Source: Comamonadaceae bacterium
GTDB taxonomy: Bacteria; Pseudomonadota; Gammaproteobacteria; Burkholderiales; Burkholderiaceae_C
Assembly (NCBI GenBank): GCA_947374505.1
Contig: CANCCE010000143.1
Location: 1 to 7,135, forward strand
DNA length: 7,135 nucleotides
Direction of reading: 5' to 3'
Shown piece by piece: positions 6,096-7,135 of the stretch (positions are counted from its first letter, which is position 1; every line of letters starts with the position of its first letter). Both the position numbers and the translations under genes were made by a program. The notes below the pieces were generated by a model. The model did no database searches. It was given only the letters and a program-made list of their open reading frames with translations, and had not been told where the DNA came from.

Positions 6096-7043
6096 ATGGC
6101 CCAACTCGACTGGTTTATTCGCGCCAACCTGAAGCCTAGACACCTGCAAATGATGGTGGCCTTAGACGACCTGCGGCATTTGGGCCGCGTCGCCAGTAGT
6201 TTGCATATTTCCCAGCCCGCCGTGTCCCTGGCGTTGGGCGAACTGGAAAAAGGACTCGGCTTCAAATTATTTGAAAGAACCCCCAAGGGCGTTGTGCCGA
6301 ATGCTTATGGGGAGTGTCTGATCAAACAAGCCCGCATCGTGCTCGGCAGCTTAGCCCAAGTACGCCATGAATTGCACGCCTTGTTGTCGGGCGCATCAGG
6401 CAAGGTCCATGTGGGTGCCCTGCCCGCCATGACACCCGGTTTATTGCCCAAAACGCTGTCGCTGTTCAAGCAAAAAACACCTTCGACGAGCGTCATCGTT
6501 CAAGAGGGATCGATGGACGCCCTGCTACCCGAACTGCGCCGTGGAACAGTGGACTTGATCATCGGCAGACTGGTCAACCGCAGCACCAAGGACGATCTGT
6601 CCGAAGAGTCGCTTTACGAAGGACACAACGTTGTCGTGGTCGGTCTGAATCATCCGCTGACTGCCCGTCAGAAATTGTCATGGAAAGACTTGGGCGAGTA
6701 CCCGTGGGTCTTACCGCCAGTAGGGTCATTGTCGAGGGAACCTTTGGAAGATGCGCTCCAGCAAAATGGCGGCAGCATGCCGGCCGACTATGTGGAAACG
6801 CTGTCGATCCACGTGATCACCGGCTACTTGCAACAATCGCAGGCGATCGGTGTGCTGTCCCAAGTCGTCGCACGGCATTACTTACAAGCAGGTCTGCTGG
6901 CGCAACTGCCATTGGTTTTACCCGACCCCGAACGCCCCATTGGTGTGACGTGGAGCCGACTCAAACCGATATCTCCGGCCATGGAAACATTTATTCAATG
7001 CCTGCGCGAATCCGCGCAGGTCACTGCACCCGCACCTCAATGA
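6096..7043 (+). CDS. LysR-family transcriptional regulator, GbpR-like effector domain
   Basis: A 315-residue LysR regulator, standard length. The winged helix-turn-helix covers about residues 13-72, with the recognition helix in SSLHISQPAVSLALGELE and the following LFERTPKGVVPNAYGE. The effector-binding domain runs from about 95 to 305: SGKVHVGALP (101-110), LLPELRRGTVDLIIGRL (143-159), YPWVLPP (202-208) and the C-terminal lobe with GLLAQLPL. The pattern VGALP, DLIIGRL and YPWVLPP matches the GbpR-type subgroup, named for control of a sugar-binding protein; effectors of most members are unknown. The start is supported by AAGGA at 6085-6089, 6 bases ahead of the ATG. It is divergent from the six-gene operon and probably controls it and itself. 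Its last 7 bases overlap the convergent purH 3' end. Confidence 0.95.
   Translation: MAQLDWFIRANLKPRHLQMMVALDDLRHLGRVASSLHISQPAVSLALGELEKGLGFKLFERTPKGVVPNAYGECLIKQARIVLGSLAQVRHELHALLSGASGKVHVGALPAMTPGLLPKTLSLFKQKTPSTSVIVQEGSMDALLPELRRGTVDLIIGRLVNRSTKDDLSEESLYEGHNVVVVGLNHPLTARQKLSWKDLGEYPWVLPPVGSLSREPLEDALQQNGGSMPADYVETLSIHVITGYLQQSQAIGVLSQVVARHYLQAGLLAQLPLVLPDPERPIGVTWSRLKPISPAMETFIQCLRESAQVTAPAPQ
7001..7020. terminator. GC-rich hairpin at the lysR/purH convergent junction, possible purH terminator
   Basis: CCTGCGCG, tetraloop AATC, then CGCGCAGG form a perfect 8-pair stem. It lies inside the last LysR codons, from about codon 302. For purH transcripts on the minus strand it falls 16 bases past the stop codon, where a terminator hairpin would be expected. 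No U-run follows on either strand, so termination would have to be by another route, or the hairpin only stabilises the 3' end. The symmetry is seen directly; the function is inferred. Confidence 0.4.
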
Positions 7044-7135
7044 CGGAAGTGCCGCACGCCGGTCGTCACCATCACCACGCCACGCTCGTCGGCGGCGGCA
7101 ATGACTTCACCATCGCGCATGCTACCGCCCGGCTG
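7037..7135 (-). CDS. purH: PurH, bifunctional AICAR formyltransferase/IMP cyclohydrolase (C-terminal fragment, runs off the window)
   Basis: Only the last 32 codons and the TGA at 7037-7039 are inside the window. The visible protein starts QPGGSMRDGEVIAAADERG and ends VMVTTGVRHFRH, which is the highly conserved C-terminus of PurH from the AICAR transformylase domain. The intact enzyme catalyses the last two steps of de novo purine synthesis, formylating AICAR with 10-formyl-THF and then closing the ring to IMP. It is a housekeeping gene and marks the chromosomal border of the accessory cluster. Its stop overlaps the LysR stop by 7 bases tail to tail. The rest of the gene lies to the right, so its integrity cannot be judged. 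Confidence 0.93.
   Translation of the reverse strand, partial: QPGGSMRDGEVIAAADERGVVMVTTGVRHFRH

Noticed and set aside
1..7135. Mobile elements, CRISPR arrays, tRNA or rRNA genes, direct-repeat borders
   Set aside because: No transposase or integrase motif, no regular repeat-spacer pattern, no tRNA-like cloverleaf and no flanking direct repeats were seen on reading both strands.

Overview
The window looks like an accessory catabolic locus on the chromosome of a betaproteobacterium, most likely order Burkholderiales (Comamonadaceae-like). The case rests on two Bug/TctC-type periplasmic binding proteins with no transporter membrane genes beside them, a LysR regulator divergent from the cluster, fairly GC-rich coding sequence, and a recognisable purH 3' end at the right edge. 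The genus is an inference; no rRNA or other marker is present.

Layout, right to left. purH enters from the right edge on the minus strand and stops at 7037. It overlaps by 7 bases the 3' end of a plus-strand LysR regulator of the GbpR-like subgroup (6096-7043). A 128-base divergent intergenic region (5968-6095) holds clustered ACTTA/TAAGT half-sites. Six minus-strand genes then run in one direction with short gaps: amidohydrolase-2 family hydrolase (5080-5967), a cytoplasmic 4,5-dihydroxyphthalate decarboxylase-like protein (4189-5076, 3-base gap), a first Bug binding protein (3187-4149), a second Bug binding protein (2121-3098), a mandelate racemase/enolase-superfamily enzyme (947-2107) and a NUDIX hydrolase of the NUDT19-like type (41-919). 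The largest gap in this run is 88 bases and contains a stem-loop.

Reading as a system (inference): the Bug proteins would capture one or two organic acids in the periplasm. The enolase-superfamily enzyme would remove an alpha proton (racemisation, dehydration or cycloisomerisation). The amidohydrolase would open a lactone or hydrolyse a C-C or C-N bond, and the decarboxylase-like protein would act on a cyclic or aromatic-like carboxylate. The LysR protein would sense the substrate or an intermediate. The substrate cannot be read from the sequence. The GbpR-like regulator and the enolase gene suggest a sugar-acid route, while the decarboxylase-like and PDC-lactonase-like genes suggest an aromatic or pyrone acid. 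This combination, with several altered active-site or pocket residues, is the most interesting content. I see no mobile element, CRISPR array, tRNA or rRNA.
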